Below the pieces are notes generated by a model. It saw only the letters and a list, made by a program, of their open reading frames with translations. It did no database searches and was not told the DNA's origin. Shown in pieces: positions 17,174 to 27,758 of a DNA stretch of 64,000 bases (its first letter is position 1; each line of letters opens with the position of its first letter). Position numbers and translations under genes: made by a program. The DNA comes from Nocardioides rotundus (GTDB lineage Bacteria; Actinomycetota; Actinomycetes; Propionibacteriales; Nocardioidaceae): assembly GCF_019931675.1 (NCBI RefSeq), contig NZ_CP082922.1, positions 3,363,001-3,427,000 of the forward strand, given 5' to 3'.

Positions 17174-19263
17174 CCGCGCTCGTCCGATGACGCGTCCGGC
17201 CCCTGGGGTCCACCTCCCGGCCCGCCGAGGCCGCCCTGGCCGCCGACGGTGTCGCCGTGGGTGTCACCGCCCGAGCCCGGCGGGGTCAGCACGATGCCGC
17301 CCTCCTGCTCGTCCTCGGTGACGTTGCCGTTGGCCGCCGCACGGTCGCGGATCCACTGTGGGATCTCCACCGGCGGCACCGTGCTGGGGACCCGCTCGGG
17401 CGACCCGGTCCAGGCCGGCCGCACCGGGCGACGACGCAGGGCGGAGAAGATCTCCGCGACCTCGGCCTTGTCCAGGGTCTCCTTCTCCACCAGCGCGAGG
17501 ACCAGGGCGTCCAGGACGTCCCGGTTGTCGGCCAGCACCTCGTAGGCCTCCTTCTGGGCCTGCGAGATCAGCGCCTTGATCTCCTCGTCGATCACCGCGG
17601 CGACCTCCTCGGAGTAGTCGCGCTGGTGGCCCATGTCCCGGCCGAGGAACGGCTCGGAGCCGGACTCACCCAGCCGCACGGCGCCGAGCCGCTGGCTCAT
17701 GCCGTACTGGGTGACCATCGCCCGAGCCAGGTTGGTGGCCTTCTCGATGTCGTTGCCGGCGCCGGAGGTGACGTCGTGGAAGATCAGCTCCTCGGCCGCC
17801 ATCCCGCCGAGCATGTAGGCCAGCTTGTCCAGCATCTCGCTGCGGGTCTGGGAGTACTTGTCCTGGTCCGGCAGCACCATGGTGTAGCCCAGGGCGCGGC
17901 CGCGGGGCAGGATCGTGACCTTGTGCACCGGGTCCGAGCCGGGCATCGCGGCGGCGACCAGGGCGTGCCCGCCCTCGTGGTAGGCGGTGATCAGCTTCTC
18001 CTGCTCGCTCATCAGCCGGGTCCGGCGCTGGGGGCCGGCGATGACCCGGTCGATCGCCTCGTCCAGGGAGACCGCGTCGATCAGCGTCCGGTCACTGCGA
18101 GCGGTGAGCAGCGCGGCCTCGTTGAGCACGTTGGCCAGGTCGGCGCCGGTGAAGCCCGGCGTGCGACGGGCGACCGACATCAGGTCCACCTCGGGGGCCA
18201 TCGGCTTGCCGCGGGAGTGCACCTGGAGGATCTGGTGGCGGCCGTTGAGGTCCGGCGCATCGACCTGGATCTGCCGGTCGAAGCGGCCGGGGCGCAGCAG
18301 CGCCGGGTCGAGTACGTCGGGCCGGTTGGTCGCCGCGATCAGGATCACGCCGCCGCGGACGTCGAAGCCGTCCATCTCGACCAGCAGCTGGTTGAGCGTC
18401 TGCTCCCGCTCGTCGTGGCCGCCGCCCATGCCGGCACCGCGGTGCCGGCCGACGGCGTCGATCTCGTCGATGAAGACGATGGCCGGGGGCTTGGCCTTGG
18501 CCTGCTCGAACAGGTCGCGGACCCGGCTGGCGCCCACGCCGACGAACATCTCCACGAAGTCCGAGCCGGAGATGGAGTAGAAGGGCACACCGGCCTCGCC
18601 CGCGACGGCCCGCGCCAGCAGGGTCTTGCCGGTGCCCGGGGGGCCGTAGAGCAGGACGCCCTTGGGGATCTTCGCGCCGACGGCCTGGAACTTGGCCGGG
18701 TCGGAGAGGAACTCCTTGATCTCGCCGAGCTCCTCGATGGCCTCCTCGGCGCCGGCGACGTCGGAGAAGGTGGTCGACGGCATGTCCTTGGAGATCAGCT
18801 TCGCCTTGGACTTGGCGAACTGCATGACCCCGCGGCCGCCGCCCTGGACGCTGTTCATCAAGAACAGGAACAGGCCGATGATCAGCAGGAAGGGCAGCAG
18901 GGTCGCGGCCAGGGAGCCGAGCAGGCTGGGCTGGGGGTTCTCGGAGTTGGAGGCGGCGATCTCGCCCGCGTCGATCTGTTGCTGGACCTCCTCGAGCATC
19001 TCCAGCTGCTGGCCGTCGACGTAGTGGGTCATCACCTTCAGCCCGCCCTCGCGGTCGGTGCCCCTGTCCAGCTCGGCCTGCACCTGCTGGTCCCCGTCGA
19101 TGAAGGTGATCTTGTCCACCGTGCCGTCGGCGATGTACTTGTTCATCTGCGACGTCTCGATCTCGTCGTACCCGCCGCTGGACGCGAAGAACTGCATCGC
19201 CAGGACGATGGCGAGGATGACGACACTGGCCCACAGCCAGGGACTCTTGGCTACTCGGTTCAC
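17170..19263 (-). CDS. ftsH: ATP-dependent zinc metalloprotease FtsH
   Basis: Membrane-anchored AAA+ protease for quality control of membrane and regulatory proteins. 697 residues from a GTG. Two membrane segments (~9-26 and ~114-136) flank an extracytoplasmic domain. Walker A GPPGTGKT is at 207-214, Walker B IVFIDEID at ~262-269, the second region of homology is [22 protein letters not shown], and the zinc site HEGGH is at 429-433. The C-terminal tail is Gly/Pro-rich ([17 protein letters not shown]), as in other actinobacterial FtsH. It leads into folE with a 4-nt overlap. Confidence 0.96.
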   Translation of the reverse strand: MNRVAKSPWLWASVVILAIVLAMQFFASSGGYDEIETSQMNKYIADGTVDKITFIDGDQQVQAELDRGTDREGGLKVMTHYVDGQQLEMLEEVQQQIDAGEIAASNSENPQPSLLGSLAATLLPFLLIIGLFLFLMNSVQGGGRGVMQFAKSKAKLISKDMPSTTFSDVAGAEEAIEELGEIKEFLSDPAKFQAVGAKIPKGVLLYGPPGTGKTLLARAVAGEAGVPFYSISGSDFVEMFVGVGASRVRDLFEQAKAKPPAIVFIDEIDAVGRHRGAGMGGGHDEREQTLNQLLVEMDGFDVRGGVILIAATNRPDVLDPALLRPGRFDRQIQVDAPDLNGRHQILQVHSRGKPMAPEVDLMSVARRTPGFTGADLANVLNEAALLTARSDRTLIDAVSLDEAIDRVIAGPQRRTRLMSEQEKLITAYHEGGHALVAAAMPGSDPVHKVTILPRGRALGYTMVLPDQDKYSQTRSEMLDKLAYMLGGMAAEELIFHDVTSGAGNDIEKATNLARAMVTQYGMSQRLGAVRLGESGSEPFLGRDMGHQRDYSEEVAAVIDEEIKALISQAQKEAYEVLADNRDVLDALVLALVEKETLDKAEVAEIFSALRRRPVRPAWTGSPERVPSTVPPVEIPQWIRDRAAANGNVTEDEQEGGIVLTPPGSGGDTHGDTVGGQGGLGGPGGGPQGPDASSDERG

Positions 19264-19284
19264 AGACTTCTCTCGCAGACAGGG

Positions 19285-19302
19285 GCACCTGCTCGCAGGT
19301 GC
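19285..19302 (-). promoter_or_regulatory. Small hairpin in the ftsH leader region
   Basis: GCACCTG (19285-19291) and CAGGTGC (19296-19302) form a perfect 7-bp stem with a 4-nt loop, 22 nt before the ftsH start. It could be an hpt terminator or a structured ftsH leader; there is no U-tract. The same 120-bp gap holds two direct copies of TGTCGCA (19349-19355, 19372-19378), 23 bp apart, a possible operator. Confidence 0.35.
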
Positions 19303-19383
19303 GTCAGGGGATGCCCGCGACGGTACACAACCGGCTCACGGCAGACACTGTCGCAGGCGCGCTGACGCCATTGTCGCAAACCC

Positions 19384-19935
19384 TCACGAATACACATGGG
19401 GCGCGAGGGTGCCGATGTCGCGCAGGTTGCGGTAGCGCTCCCGGAAGTCGAGCCCGTAGCCGACCACGAACTCGTTGGGGATGTCCCAGCCGACGTACCT
19501 CGGCTCCACCGGCATGGTCAGCGCCTCCGGCTTGCGCAGCAGCGTGGCGATCTCCACGCTCGCGGCCCCGCGGGTGCCGAGGCTGTTGACCAGCCAGCTC
19601 AGGGTGAGGCCGGTGTCGATGATCTCGTCGACCACCAGGACGTGCCGCCCGGTGATGTCGGTGTCGAGGTCCTTCAAGATGCGCACCACGCCGCTGGACT
19701 TGGTGCCCGAGCCGTAGGAGCTGATCGCCATCCAGTCCATCTCCACGTGCCGCGGCAGCGCCCGGGCGAGGTCGGCCATCACCATGACGGCACCGCGCAG
19801 CACGCCCACGAGCAGCAGGTCGCGGCCCTCGTAGTCGGCGGCGATCTGCTCGGCCATCTGGCCGACCCGCTCCTGGATCTGGTCCTCGGTGAACAGGATG
19901 TTGACCAGGTCGTTCTCCACGTGGGCGGCGTCCAT
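19384..19935 (-). CDS. hpt: Hypoxanthine(-guanine) phosphoribosyltransferase
   Basis: Purine salvage: joins hypoxanthine or guanine to PRPP. 183 residues from the ATG at 19935. The PRPP-binding motif is VLVVDEIIDTGLT, with VGVLRGAVMVMADLAR upstream and the purine-loop region YVGWDIPNEFVVGYGLDFRERYRNL near the C-terminus. An in-frame GTG at 19944 overlaps the tilS stop (GTGA) and may be the true start, adding three residues. The order tilS-hpt-ftsH is conserved in many Gram-positive bacteria. Confidence 0.94.
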   Translation of the reverse strand: MDAAHVENDLVNILFTEDQIQERVGQMAEQIAADYEGRDLLLVGVLRGAVMVMADLARALPRHVEMDWMAISSYGSGTKSSGVVRILKDLDTDITGRHVLVVDEIIDTGLTLSWLVNSLGTRGAASVEIATLLRKPEALTMPVEPRYVGWDIPNEFVVGYGLDFRERYRNLRDIGTLAPHVYS

Positions 19936-19940
19936 GGGCG

Positions 19941-20924
19941 TCACCCTAAGGTGTCGGGGAACGGCGGCGCGAGCAGGTGCAGGCGGCCGTCCCGGCGCAC
20001 CGCCCGCCGCGGGCCGGGCAGGTCGATCCACCGCTGGCCGCGCCAGCCGGTGACCAGCGCCTCGACGGCTCGGACGTGCTCGGAGGTCAGGTCGGACGCG
20101 GGTACGCCGGCCGCGAGCGCCGCGCGGTGCAGGACCCGGCGGCGCAGGGCGCCGGGCAGCTCGGCCAGCGCGTCCACCTCCAGCGCGCGCGCCGCCTCGG
20201 GCACCGCGTCGGCCAGGTCGTCGAGCAGCTCCATGTCCTCGCGCAGCAGGTCCGCGGTGCGGGCGAGGGCTGCCGCTACCCCCGGACCCAGCTCGTCCTC
20301 CAGCACCGGCAGCACCCGGGAGCGGACGCGCACCCGGGTGAAGGCCGGGTCCGCGTTGTGCGGGTCCAGCCACGCCTCCAGGCCCTCGGCCTCGCACGCG
20401 GCGACCGTGTCGGCCCGGGAGACGTCGAGCAGCGGGCGGCGATAGACGTCGAAGGCGCGGCGCATCCCGGCGATCGACCGGCCGCCCGAGCCGCGGGCCA
20501 GCCCGAGGAGCACCGTCTCGGCCTGGTCGTCGCGGGTGTGGCCCAGCAGCACCACCCGCGACCCCACGTGCTCGGCGACCTGACCCAGGACGGCGTACCT
20601 CGCCTCCCGGGCGGCCGCCTCGGGGCCGAGCCTGCCGCCCTCGACCGACACCCGCGCGGAGAAGGTCTCGTCGGCGCCCATCGCGGCCATCTGGCGCACC
20701 ACCGCCGAGGCCTGGGCGGCCGATCCGTCCTGGAGGCCGTGGTCGACGACCGCCCCCACGACGTGCCAGCCGGCCCGGCGGCTCTCGAAGACGGTGGCCG
20801 CCAGCAGGGCCAGCGAGTCCGGGCCACCGGAGCAGGCCACGACCACCCGGTCCCCTGCCGGCACGTCGGCGAGGCCGGTCCGCACCGCCGAGCGCACGGC
20901 CGCGACCGACGGGTGCAGGGTCAC
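19941..20924 (-). CDS. tilS: tRNA(Ile)-lysidine synthase
   Basis: Adds lysine to C34 of the CAU-anticodon isoleucine tRNA. 327 residues, the short actinobacterial form. The N-type ATP pyrophosphatase loop SGGPDS is at ~32-37, followed by VVDHGLQDGSA, the LLGHTRDDQAET helix and RRPLLDVSR. GTG at 20924 overlaps the metalloprotease stop. The C-terminal region is short compared with the E. coli protein. Confidence 0.94.
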   Translation of the reverse strand: MTLHPSVAAVRSAVRTGLADVPAGDRVVVACSGGPDSLALLAATVFESRRAGWHVVGAVVDHGLQDGSAAQASAVVRQMAAMGADETFSARVSVEGGRLGPEAAAREARYAVLGQVAEHVGSRVVLLGHTRDDQAETVLLGLARGSGGRSIAGMRRAFDVYRRPLLDVSRADTVAACEAEGLEAWLDPHNADPAFTRVRVRSRVLPVLEDELGPGVAAALARTADLLREDMELLDDLADAVPEAARALEVDALAELPGALRRRVLHRAALAAGVPASDLTSEHVRAVEALVTGWRGQRWIDLPGPRRAVRRDGRLHLLAPPFPDTLG

Positions 20925-21958
20925 CGCAGCACGCGCCCCATCCAGGCCTCCGGGTCGGCGATCTCCTCCTTGGAGGGAAGGTTGGCCGGCGACTCCCAGA
21001 CGGTGTTGAACTCCGCCATCCCGGCCTTGTCGACCACGGCCCGGACGAAGCGGGCGCCGTCGCGGTACTGCGCCATCTTCGCGTCCAGGCCGAGGAGCCG
21101 GCGCAGGACCCGGTCGAGCGGCCCGATGCCCTTGCGTCGCTCGTTGAACCGCGCCCGGATCTGCGCGACCGACGGGATCACCGTGGGGCCGACCTCGTCC
21201 ATCACCACGTCGGCGTGGCCCTCCAGCAGCGACATCATCCCGGTGACCCGGTCGATGATCTCGCGCTGCTCGGGGGTGCCCATCAGCTCGGGCAGGCTGC
21301 GGCCGGAGCGGGCGCCGCGGGCGACCTCGGAGACGGTGCGGACCAGGTCCTCGGTGAGCCGCTGCGGCTCCACGGACTCGGTGAGCGCCTGGATCTCGCC
21401 GAACAGGTGCTCGCGCATCCACGGCACGGCGGTGAACTGCACCCGGTGGGTCTCCTCGTGCAGGCAGACCCACAGCCGGAAGTCGTGCGGGTCCACCCCG
21501 AGCTCGCGCTCGACGTGCACCACGTTCGGGGCGACCAGCAGGAGTCGGCCCCGCGGCTCGTGGAACGGGTCGAACTGGCCCAGCACCTTGGTGGCCATGA
21601 AGCCGAGGAGCAGGCCCACCTCGCCGCCGGTCACCCGCGAGCCGATGGCGGACGAGAGCGCGGAGGGCTCCCCCTTGGCCTCCGCCAACCGCCGCACCAG
21701 CGGGTCGACGACCGTGGAGAAGCCCTCGGTGTTGGCCTGGACCCACCGGGCCCGGTCGACGACCACGACCGGGGCCGTCCCCTGCCCCCCGTCGAGCCCG
21801 GTGACCTCCCGGACCAGAGGCGTGGAGCGGTCGGCGGCCGCGCGGAGCTCGGCGACCACCCGCCCGGCCTCCGCCGCGTCGACCTGCGGCCCGTCGCCGG
21901 CCACCCGGGCGCCGAGCCCGGCCGCGAGATCCCAGTCCACCATGGTCCGCTGCGTCAT
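20921..21958 (-). CDS. Zinc-dependent metalloprotease of the F420-biosynthesis-associated family
   Basis: 345 residues from the ATG at 21958. The zinc site is in VCLHEETHRVQF (HEETH, ~165), with a downstream EGHADVVMDEVG likely supplying the third ligand. Family knowledge: this actinobacterial group was named for its co-occurrence with F420 biosynthesis and usually sits beside tilS and dacB, as here; its substrate is unknown. An F420-type LLM oxidoreductase is encoded elsewhere in this window (58793-59785). Coupled to tilS by a GTGA overlap. Confidence 0.82.
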   Translation of the reverse strand: MTQRTMVDWDLAAGLGARVAGDGPQVDAAEAGRVVAELRAAADRSTPLVREVTGLDGGQGTAPVVVVDRARWVQANTEGFSTVVDPLVRRLAEAKGEPSALSSAIGSRVTGGEVGLLLGFMATKVLGQFDPFHEPRGRLLLVAPNVVHVERELGVDPHDFRLWVCLHEETHRVQFTAVPWMREHLFGEIQALTESVEPQRLTEDLVRTVSEVARGARSGRSLPELMGTPEQREIIDRVTGMMSLLEGHADVVMDEVGPTVIPSVAQIRARFNERRKGIGPLDRVLRRLLGLDAKMAQYRDGARFVRAVVDKAGMAEFNTVWESPANLPSKEEIADPEAWMGRVLR

Positions 21959-22013
21959 GGCCTCGACCCTATGCCCGGGTGCCACACCGGCCGACTCCGT
22001 GCCGGGCCGGCGC

Positions 22014-23483
22014 TCACCGGGTGGTGCACGCACAGGCCGCGATCTCCGCGGCGATCTCGTCCACCGCGTCGCGCGCGCCCAGGGTCCGCTCATACTTCAC
22101 CTTGTCGGCCACGACGACGAACAGCAGCGGCGCCCCGGTGGCGTCGGTGACGTAGCCGGCCAGGCCGTGCACCCCGCCCTCGATCAGGGTGCCGGTCTTC
22201 GCGCGGATCCTGCCCAGACCGGCCGGGTCGCCCTCGGCGAAACGGCCGGTGAGGGAGCCGGTGAAGCCGGCGATCGGCATGCCGGTGATCGCCGCGCGCA
22301 GCCGCGGGTGCTCGTCCGCCGAGGCGACCCGGAGCACCTCGAGCAGCAGGTCGCCGGTGAGCCGGTTGTCGCGGGAGAGCCCGCTGCCGTCGTACCAGCG
22401 GCTGCCCTCCACGGGCACCCCGAGGCCGGCCAGCACGCTCCGGACGCCGCGTACGGCGCCCTGGAACGAGCCGTCCTGCTCCACGGCCAGCCCGACGTGG
22501 CGGGCGACCACCTCGGCGGCCTCGTTGCTGGAGACGTCGAGCAGCCGCTCGACGATCTGGGACAGCGGGGCGCTGGTCACCCGGCCCAGCACCGGGGCGT
22601 CGGGGCGCGCCGGGGCCGGCCGGAGCGGCCCGCGCACCTGGATGCCCTGGCGCTCCAGGGCGTCGGCGAACGCCCGGGTCGCGACCTGGGCGGGGTCGGC
22701 GACCCGGCCGTAGCCGCTCGGGTCGTGCCCCTCGTCGACCCACAGGGAGGTGATCGGCGCGACCACTCCGTCGGGGATGTAGGAGTCCTCCCAGCGCGGG
22801 TTGACCTCCGGGCCGGTGAACAGGGTGTCGTCGTACCCCACGCGCACGCGGGTCCGGCCCTGCTCCCTCAGGGACGCGGCGACCTGCTTGGCCAGGGTCC
22901 GCACGTCGGCGCGCGGCGGGTAGACCTCGTCCTTCTGATCCGCGGGCACCGGGCGGCTGGCGAGGTTGGGGTCACCGCCGCCGACGAGGACGATCCGGTC
23001 GCCGGCGCCCTGGCGCACCACGGTGTCGAAGGTCGCGTCCGGCCCCAGCGCCTGCAGCGCGGCGACCGAGGTGAGCAGCTTGGTGGTGGAGGCGGGGGTG
23101 AAGGTGTGCGGGGTGCCGTAGTGGTACGCCGGGCCGGTGCCCGCGGCCGTCTCGACGTCGACCACGACGTGCCGGCCAAGGTCGCGGTCCTTCAGCGCGT
23201 TCGCGATGGCGGCGCGGACCTTCCCCGGCAGGAGCCGGGTCTCGGGGTCGGGATCCTCGGCCGGCGCCACCGTGGCCGCCGGCGAGGGCGCCGGCAGGTC
23301 GAGGCCCTCGGGTGGGGCGACGGCGGCCGGCTCGACCCGCGGGTCCGGGGGCCCCTTGGGCCACCAGCGGTCCAGCGCGTCGAAGCGGTAGACCGCGACA
23401 CCGCCCGCGAGCAGCAGGACCAGGACCACCACGAGGCCGGTGAGACACCCTCTCCGGGCGCGCGATCGCCCACCCTTCGGCAT
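22014..23483 (-). CDS. dacB: D-alanyl-D-alanine carboxypeptidase/endopeptidase, PBP4 type
   Basis: 489 residues, peptidase family S13. A basic N-terminus with one membrane anchor (~15-31) places it outside the membrane, followed by a Pro/Ala-rich linker. The active-site motifs are STTK (Ser132, Lys135), SSN in [10 protein letters not shown] and KTG in [10 protein letters not shown], the canonical serine beta-lactam-sensitive triad. ATG at 23483 has AAGGAAG as ribosome-binding site. It trims or cleaves peptidoglycan stem peptides. Divergent from ppa across a 127-bp gap. Confidence 0.92.
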   Translation of the reverse strand: MPKGGRSRARRGCLTGLVVVLVLLLAGGVAVYRFDALDRWWPKGPPDPRVEPAAVAPPEGLDLPAPSPAATVAPAEDPDPETRLLPGKVRAAIANALKDRDLGRHVVVDVETAAGTGPAYHYGTPHTFTPASTTKLLTSVAALQALGPDATFDTVVRQGAGDRIVLVGGGDPNLASRPVPADQKDEVYPPRADVRTLAKQVAASLREQGRTRVRVGYDDTLFTGPEVNPRWEDSYIPDGVVAPITSLWVDEGHDPSGYGRVADPAQVATRAFADALERQGIQVRGPLRPAPARPDAPVLGRVTSAPLSQIVERLLDVSSNEAAEVVARHVGLAVEQDGSFQGAVRGVRSVLAGLGVPVEGSRWYDGSGLSRDNRLTGDLLLEVLRVASADEHPRLRAAITGMPIAGFTGSLTGRFAEGDPAGLGRIRAKTGTLIEGGVHGLAGYVTDATGAPLLFVVVADKVKYERTLGARDAVDEIAAEIAACACTTR

Positions 23484-23610
23484 GTTCTTCCTTCCCCGGC
23501 TGCGCGTTCGTGGTCGTTGTGCGCGACACTGTGCCAGAAGGGCCGGAACCGGCCCGCACGGACGCGGCAACGAGCCGAGGGTGTCGCGACGGACGGAGGA
23601 GTGGTACCAC

Positions 23611-24183
23611 GTGGAGTTCGACGTTCTCGTAGAGATCCCCAGGGGCAGCCGCAACAAGTACGAGGTCGACCACGAGACCGGACGGATGCGCCTGGACCGC
23701 ACGCTGTTCACCTCGACCCAGTACCCCGCCGACTACGGCTACATCGAGGACACCCTGGGTCAGGACGGCGACCCGCTGGACGCGCTGGTGCTGCTCATCG
23801 GCGAGCCGACCTTCCCCGGCTGCCTGATCAAGTGCCGGGCGATCGGGATGTTCCGGATGACCGACGAGGCCGGCGGCGACGACAAGGTCCTCTGCGTGCC
23901 CGCCAGCGACCCGCGGCTGGAGCACATGCGCGACATCAACCACCTGCCGAAGTTCGACCGGCTGGAGATCCAGCACTTCTTCGAGGTCTACAAGGACCTC
24001 GAGCCCGGCAAGTCCGTCGAGGGCGCCAACTGGGTGGGCCGCACCGAGGCCGAGGCCGAGGTCCGCGAGTCCTTCAAGCGGTTCACCGAGGAGGAGGGCG
24101 ACCACTCCGGCGCCGCCGGGCACGCGCACGCCCAGGGCAAGGTCGCCGACGACCGCGACGCCCGCGGCGCCCAGGACGCCTGA
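23611..24183 (+). CDS. ppa: Inorganic pyrophosphatase
   Basis: Hydrolyses pyrophosphate. About 190 residues from a GTG at 23611 with GGAGGAG upstream. Family I signatures: [38 protein letters not shown] (the metal-binding aspartates), and [12 protein letters not shown]. The last ~25 residues ([14 protein letters not shown] and following) are a His/Ala/Asp-rich extension not needed for the fold. Monocistronic. Confidence 0.96.
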   Translation: MEFDVLVEIPRGSRNKYEVDHETGRMRLDRTLFTSTQYPADYGYIEDTLGQDGDPLDALVLLIGEPTFPGCLIKCRAIGMFRMTDEAGGDDKVLCVPASDPRLEHMRDINHLPKFDRLEIQHFFEVYKDLEPGKSVEGANWVGRTEAEAEVRESFKRFTEEEGDHSGAAGHAHAQGKVADDRDARGAQDA

Positions 24184-24246
24184 GGCTCCGCGGGGTCGCC
24201 GTACGCCGGTGCCTCGCGCCTGCCTGCGCCCCCGCGACCCGCGAGC

Positions 24247-26235
24247 TCAGGCGCCGGGGTACTCCCCCAGCAGCTCGGGCGAGCGCAGCATCTCGTCCGG
24301 CACGCCGAAGGCGTCCACCAGCTCGCGGGCGATCGGCCGGATCCGGCGGCACAGCTCGTTGATCTCCGCGCTGATCGCCTTGGAGCGGGTGGTGGTGAGC
24401 CGGCCGTGCTCCATGAACCAGGCGGCGTCGTCCTCGATGCAGCCGAGCGCGAACAGGTCGCACAGCAGCCCGACGGCGACCCTCTCGCCCCCCGCGGGCA
24501 GCTCGCGGAAACGGTCGACGAAGGCCTCGAGGATCAACCGCTCCACGTGGGCGTGGGCGGTCCGGATGACATGGTCCTGGCAGCGGGAGAACACCTCGCC
24601 GGGGTTGTGCCCGGCGTCGATCCCCCGCTTGAGCCGCCGCGCGACGCCGCCCAGCATGTGCTCCTCGCGGAAGCGCAGCATCGCGAGCTGGTAGTTCGGG
24701 TCGAGCAGCCCGGCCTCCTGGTCCCACTGGTCGCCGCCGGGGAGCACGTCCTTGATCCGCTCCAGCAGCTTGTGGACCGAGGTCTTCTCCAGCACGGTGT
24801 CGACCGCCATCCCGGCGACGAACCGGACCATCCCGAGCTGGTCGATGTCCTCGAACTCCGAGGCGTAGTCGGTGAGCAGCCCCTTGGCGACCAGCTGCAG
24901 CAGCACGTGGTTGTCGCCCTCGAAGGTGGTGAAGACGTCGGTGTCGGCCTTGAGCGCGGCGAACCGGTTCTCCGAGAGGTAGCCGGCGCCACCGCACGCC
25001 TCGCGGCACTCCTGGATGGTCCGGGTCGCCAGCCAGGTCCCGAGCGCCTTGGTGCCGGCGGCGCGCGCCTCGAGCTCGCGGCGGGAGTGCTCGTCGCTGA
25101 GCGTGCCGGAGAAGACGTCGTGCAGCGACGCCGCGACCTGCTGCTGCATGAGGTGGAGGGCGTAGGTGCGGGCCAGCAGCGGGAAGAGCCGGCGCTGGTG
25201 CAGCCCGTAGTCGAGCAGCAGGTCCTCGCGGTCGTCGGAGGTGGCCTCGAACTGCCGCCGCTGCAGCGCATAGCGCACGGCGATGGTCAGGGCCACCTTG
25301 GCCGCGTTGATCCCCGCCCCGCCGACGCTGACCCGGCCCTGGACGAGGGTGCCGAGCATGGTGAAGAAGCGCCGGTTCGGGTTGTCGATCGGGGACTCGT
25401 AGACCCCCGCGGGCGTCACGTCGGCGAACTCGTTGAGCAGCGCGGTGCGCGGCACCCGCACCTGGTCGAACCAGATCCGGCCGTTGTCCACGCCGTTGAG
25501 CCCGAGCTTGGGCCCGCAGTCCTCGATCCGGACACCCTCGCAGACCTTCCCGCCCTCGCGGATCGGCACGACGAAGGCGTGCACGCCGTGCGACTCCCCG
25601 GCCACGTGCAGCTGCGCGAAGACGACCGCGAGCTCGGCGTGCCGGGCGGCGTTGCCGATGTAGTCCTTGCGGGAGAGGTCGTCGGGCGTGTGGATGACGA
25701 ACTCCTGCGCCTCGACGTCGTAGGTCGCGGTGGTGCCCAGGGCCTGGACATTCGAACCGTGCCCGGTCTCGGTCATCGCGAAGCAGCCGAGCACCCGCCC
25801 GCGGACCAGGTCCTCGAGCAGCTCGTCGTGGTGCCGCTTCGTGCCGAGCTGCAGGATCGCACCCCCGAAGAGGCCGAACTGGACGCCCGCCTTCACCAGC
25901 ACCGACAGGTCGCCGAAGGCGAGGGTCTCGAAGGCGGCGATGGAGGCGCCGATGTCGCCGGCGCCGCCGTACTCCTCCGGGAAGCCCATGCCCGACTGCC
26001 CGGACTCGGCCATCTCGACCACGAGGTCGCGCACGCGGTCGCGGTACTCGTCGGTGCTCAGCCGCTCCTGGTCCTCCAGGATGGCGGCGTACTCGACGAG
26101 GTTGCGGCGCACCAGGTCGCGCACCTCGGCGTACTTCCCGTCGAGCATCGTCCGCAGGATCGGTACGTCGACCTGGGGCTGCACGTAGCCGTCGGGACGG
26201 GAGTCGTCGCGGGTGTCGGTCGTGTCGGTGGCCAT
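24247..26235 (-). CDS. Acyl-CoA oxidase/dehydrogenase family protein
   Basis: 662 residues, long for an acyl-CoA dehydrogenase and close to acyl-CoA oxidases. FAMTETGHGSNVQAL is the FAD/substrate loop; QECREACGGAGYLSENRFAALKADTDVFTTFEGDN carries the oxidase-type catalytic region ending in an EGDN motif. The long C-terminal helical domain (~450-660) is the oxidase-type extension. Likely role: the first step of beta-oxidation of a fatty or branched acyl-CoA. Whether oxygen or an electron-transfer flavoprotein is the acceptor cannot be read from sequence. Monocistronic; the next gene upstream on this strand starts 20 nt away from its stop side. Confidence 0.85.
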   Translation of the reverse strand: MATDTTDTRDDSRPDGYVQPQVDVPILRTMLDGKYAEVRDLVRRNLVEYAAILEDQERLSTDEYRDRVRDLVVEMAESGQSGMGFPEEYGGAGDIGASIAAFETLAFGDLSVLVKAGVQFGLFGGAILQLGTKRHHDELLEDLVRGRVLGCFAMTETGHGSNVQALGTTATYDVEAQEFVIHTPDDLSRKDYIGNAARHAELAVVFAQLHVAGESHGVHAFVVPIREGGKVCEGVRIEDCGPKLGLNGVDNGRIWFDQVRVPRTALLNEFADVTPAGVYESPIDNPNRRFFTMLGTLVQGRVSVGGAGINAAKVALTIAVRYALQRRQFEATSDDREDLLLDYGLHQRRLFPLLARTYALHLMQQQVAASLHDVFSGTLSDEHSRRELEARAAGTKALGTWLATRTIQECREACGGAGYLSENRFAALKADTDVFTTFEGDNHVLLQLVAKGLLTDYASEFEDIDQLGMVRFVAGMAVDTVLEKTSVHKLLERIKDVLPGGDQWDQEAGLLDPNYQLAMLRFREEHMLGGVARRLKRGIDAGHNPGEVFSRCQDHVIRTAHAHVERLILEAFVDRFRELPAGGERVAVGLLCDLFALGCIEDDAAWFMEHGRLTTTRSKAISAEINELCRRIRPIARELVDAFGVPDEMLRSPELLGEYPGA

Positions 26236-26255
26236 GGGGCCACCGTACGTACTGC

Positions 26256-27617
26256 TCAGGGCCGAGCGAAGAAGTTCGGCGTGATCCAGTAGTACATCGA
26301 CTCCTCCGTCACGTTCCGCCCGGTGCGCGGCGCGTGCACCATCATCCCGTTCCCGGTGTAGATGGCCTCGTGGTAGATCGACGACGGGTCGCTGGAGGAG
26401 CCCCAGAAGATGAGATCGCCCGGACGCAGCTCGGAGATCGAGATGGGCGTGGCCTGCTCGTACTGCGCGACGGAGTAGTGCGGCAGGGACTTGCCGCCCG
26501 CCGCCCACGCGCCCATGGTCAGGCCCGAGCAGTCCCAGGAGTCCGGGCCGGCGCCGCCCCAGACGTAGGGGTCGCCGATCTGGGCGCGGGCGAAGGCGAT
26601 CGCCGCCTGCGCGCCGCCGCTGGACGGCGGCGGTGCGGGAGCCGGGGCCGGCTCGGGCGAAGGAGCCGGTGCGGGCGCCGTCTCCGGGTCGGGCGTGGGA
26701 GCAGGGGCCGGTGCGGGAGCGGGGGCCGGCGCCGGGGCGGCCGCCGCCTGCTGGTCGTCACGGTCGGTCTCGCTGGCCGGCGCCTCCTCGGCCGGCTGCG
26801 GGGTCTCGGCGACCGTCGCGACCTCGGCCTCGCGGGCCTCGGCGGCCTCCTCGGCAGCGCGAGCCTCGAGCGCGGACTGGCGGCGCTGGGCCAGGTCGAC
26901 GGAGATGTTCTGCAGGTCGGCCAGCTCGCCGATCAGCCGGGTCTTCTCCTCGGCGATCCGCGTCGCCTCGGCCGCGGCGGCGGTCTGCGCGGACTCCGCG
27001 GCGGCACGCGCCTGCTCGGCGTCGGCAGCGGCGTCGGCGGCCTCGGTGCGCGCGTCCTCGGCCTGCCGGGACGCGACGGAGGCGACGGTCGCCGACGCCC
27101 GGAAGGCGTCGTACTGCTCGTCCATCGCGGTCCGGGTCTGGTCCAGCGTCGTGGTGGTCTCCAGCGCCTCCTGGATCCCGTTCGCGCGCAGCACCCCTTG
27201 CAGCGCGCTCAGCTCGGGCGCGCGCTGATAGCCGGTGACGACGGTGTCGCCGTACGCCTGCTGCTGTCCGCGCACCGAGCGCTCGGCCGCCCGGGCGTCC
27301 GACTCCGCCCGGCTCGCCTGCTCGCGCGCCTGCTCGAGCCGGTAGCGGGCGCCGTTCCAAGCCTCGGCCGCCTGCGCGGCCTGGATCGCCGACTGCTGGA
27401 GCCGGGAGTTGGCCACCGCGAGCTCGGCCTGGACGGTCGCGACGTCGCGCGCCTTGCCCACCGCCGCGGAGCGGGCGTCGTCCACCTGCTGCCGCGTGGG
27501 TACGTCGTCGTCGGCGGTCGCGGTGGCACCGAGACCCGCGACCAGCGCGAGGACGGCGACGGAGACGGTCGCGGCGCGGCGGCGCGCGGGCAGGCGTCCG
27601 GACATGCGGGCAGGCAT
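26256..27617 (-). CDS. Secreted NlpC/P60 peptidoglycan hydrolase, RipA-like
   Basis: 453 residues. Signal peptide with ATVSVAVLALVAGLGATATA. Residues ~40-250 are two Ala-rich coiled-coil stretches, then a Pro/Ala/Glu linker (~260-330) and a C-terminal NlpC/P60 domain. Catalytic Cys363 (WDCSGLT), His416 (YHEAIYTG) and a third residue His428 (MMVHAP) are visible. It would cut stem peptides (D-Glu to meso-DAP bond in relatives), probably in cell separation. The coiled-coil region may hold the enzyme inactive until an activator binds, as in relatives. The stop lies just 20 nt before the acyl-CoA oxidase start. Confidence 0.88.
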   Translation of the reverse strand: MPARMSGRLPARRRAATVSVAVLALVAGLGATATADDDVPTRQQVDDARSAAVGKARDVATVQAELAVANSRLQQSAIQAAQAAEAWNGARYRLEQAREQASRAESDARAAERSVRGQQQAYGDTVVTGYQRAPELSALQGVLRANGIQEALETTTTLDQTRTAMDEQYDAFRASATVASVASRQAEDARTEAADAAADAEQARAAAESAQTAAAAEATRIAEEKTRLIGELADLQNISVDLAQRRQSALEARAAEEAAEAREAEVATVAETPQPAEEAPASETDRDDQQAAAAPAPAPAPAPAPAPTPDPETAPAPAPSPEPAPAPAPPPSSGGAQAAIAFARAQIGDPYVWGGAGPDSWDCSGLTMGAWAAGGKSLPHYSVAQYEQATPISISELRPGDLIFWGSSSDPSSIYHEAIYTGNGMMVHAPRTGRNVTEESMYYWITPNFFARP

Positions 27618-27758
27618 GGGCTCTTCCCCTTTGCGGATCTCGTGACGTGCCCCGGAGGCTTCCCTTCCTCTGGAACAACTCGCAGCACGCTAGTCGTCAC
27701 GAGTCACAAAAGAAACACTTTTCCCAAATTTCTCTCCCACCCCGGCGTGTCGCCCTTG

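Noticed and set aside
19977..24362. A 1461-codon plus-strand reading frame
   Set aside because: It lies antisense to tilS, the metalloprotease and dacB, has repetitive Arg/Gly/His composition from high-GC codons and shows no domain; it is a shadow frame. It also runs across the ppa gene in another frame.
26630..26760. Tandem GGNGCCGG-like DNA repeats in the NlpC/P60 gene
   Set aside because: They encode a Pro/Ala linker in the right frame; the repeats are explained by protein composition and not by a separate element.
27618..27720. A c-di-AMP (ydaO) riboswitch in the NlpC/P60 leader
   Set aside because: Such riboswitches often precede RipA-like genes in actinobacteria, but the likely leader here is only ~70 nt and lacks the conserved aptamer blocks.
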